Below are positions 5,853 through 6,038 of a DNA stretch of 6,038 nt, piece after piece. The stretch comes from DAOVGU01 sp030637775 [NCBI: bacterium] (GTDB lineage: Bacteria > Ratteibacteria > UBA8468): the NCBI GenBank assembly GCA_030637775.1, contig DAOWFY010000010.1, forward strand, positions 1 through 6,038, in the 5' to 3' direction. A program made the position numbers and the translations under genes. The first letter of the stretch is position 1. The number at the start of each line of letters is the position of its first letter. The notes below the pieces were generated by a model. It did no database searches and was not told the origin of the DNA. It saw only the letters and a list, made by a program, of their open reading frames with translations.

Positions 5853-6038
5853 ACCCTTCCATACAGAATCACCGGATCACTAAACCCGTGTTTCCACTCT
5901 GCTCGACCCGTCGGTCTCGCAGTCAGGCTTCCTTATGCTTTTACACTCTTCACGTGATTACCAAACACGTTGAGGAAACCTTTGGGCGCCTCAGTTACTT
6001 TTTATGAGGCAACCGCCCCAGTCAAACTGCCCGCCTAA

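Overview
This is a bacterial window of roughly 41% GC by eye. It holds the 3' end of one gene, four complete protein-coding genes and the 3' part of a 23S rRNA gene that is split by a group I intron. The 23S sequence is clearly bacterial. The gene set (YmdB-type phosphodiesterase, lipoprotein with two phospholipase D motifs, nickel-pincer racemase LarA, URO-D-like protein, class II glycerate 2-kinase) suggests an anaerobic, possibly uncultivated lineage. I cannot name a phylum from the sequence alone.

Left part (1-1410): the C-terminal half of a YmdB-like metallophosphoesterase reads in from the left. It ends tail-to-tail, with a 25-base overlap, against a minus-strand gene for a secreted lipoprotein-type HKD nuclease/phospholipase. 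A compact intergenic region (1411-1473) holds two interleaved divergent promoters. Both would give mRNAs with almost no 5' leader.

Middle part (1474-5035): a tight plus-strand operon encodes LarA, a URO-D-superfamily protein of unknown substrate and glycerate 2-kinase. LarA and the URO-D-like gene overlap by ATGA; the kinase follows after 17 bases with its own Shine-Dalgarno. A reasonable hypothesis is that LarA epimerises glycerate or a related 2-hydroxyacid and the kinase sends the D-form into glycolysis as 2-phosphoglycerate. The role of the URO-D-like protein is open.

Right part (5015-6038): the 3' 674 nt of a minus-strand 23S rRNA gene, interrupted by a 350-nt group I intron (5315-5664). 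The intron lies in the peptidyl-transferase region, between E. coli-equivalent positions of about U2604 and U2605 (helix 93, two bases from A2602). P1, P3, P4, P5, P7, P8, P9 and P10 pairings can all be traced by eye, and there is no homing endonuclease gene. This is the most notable feature of the window.

The rRNA gene and the glycerate kinase converge and overlap by about 21 bp. A symmetrical bidirectional terminator lies inside the last kinase codons, so an mRNA ending there would have no stop codon. No 5S gene follows the 23S before this terminator.
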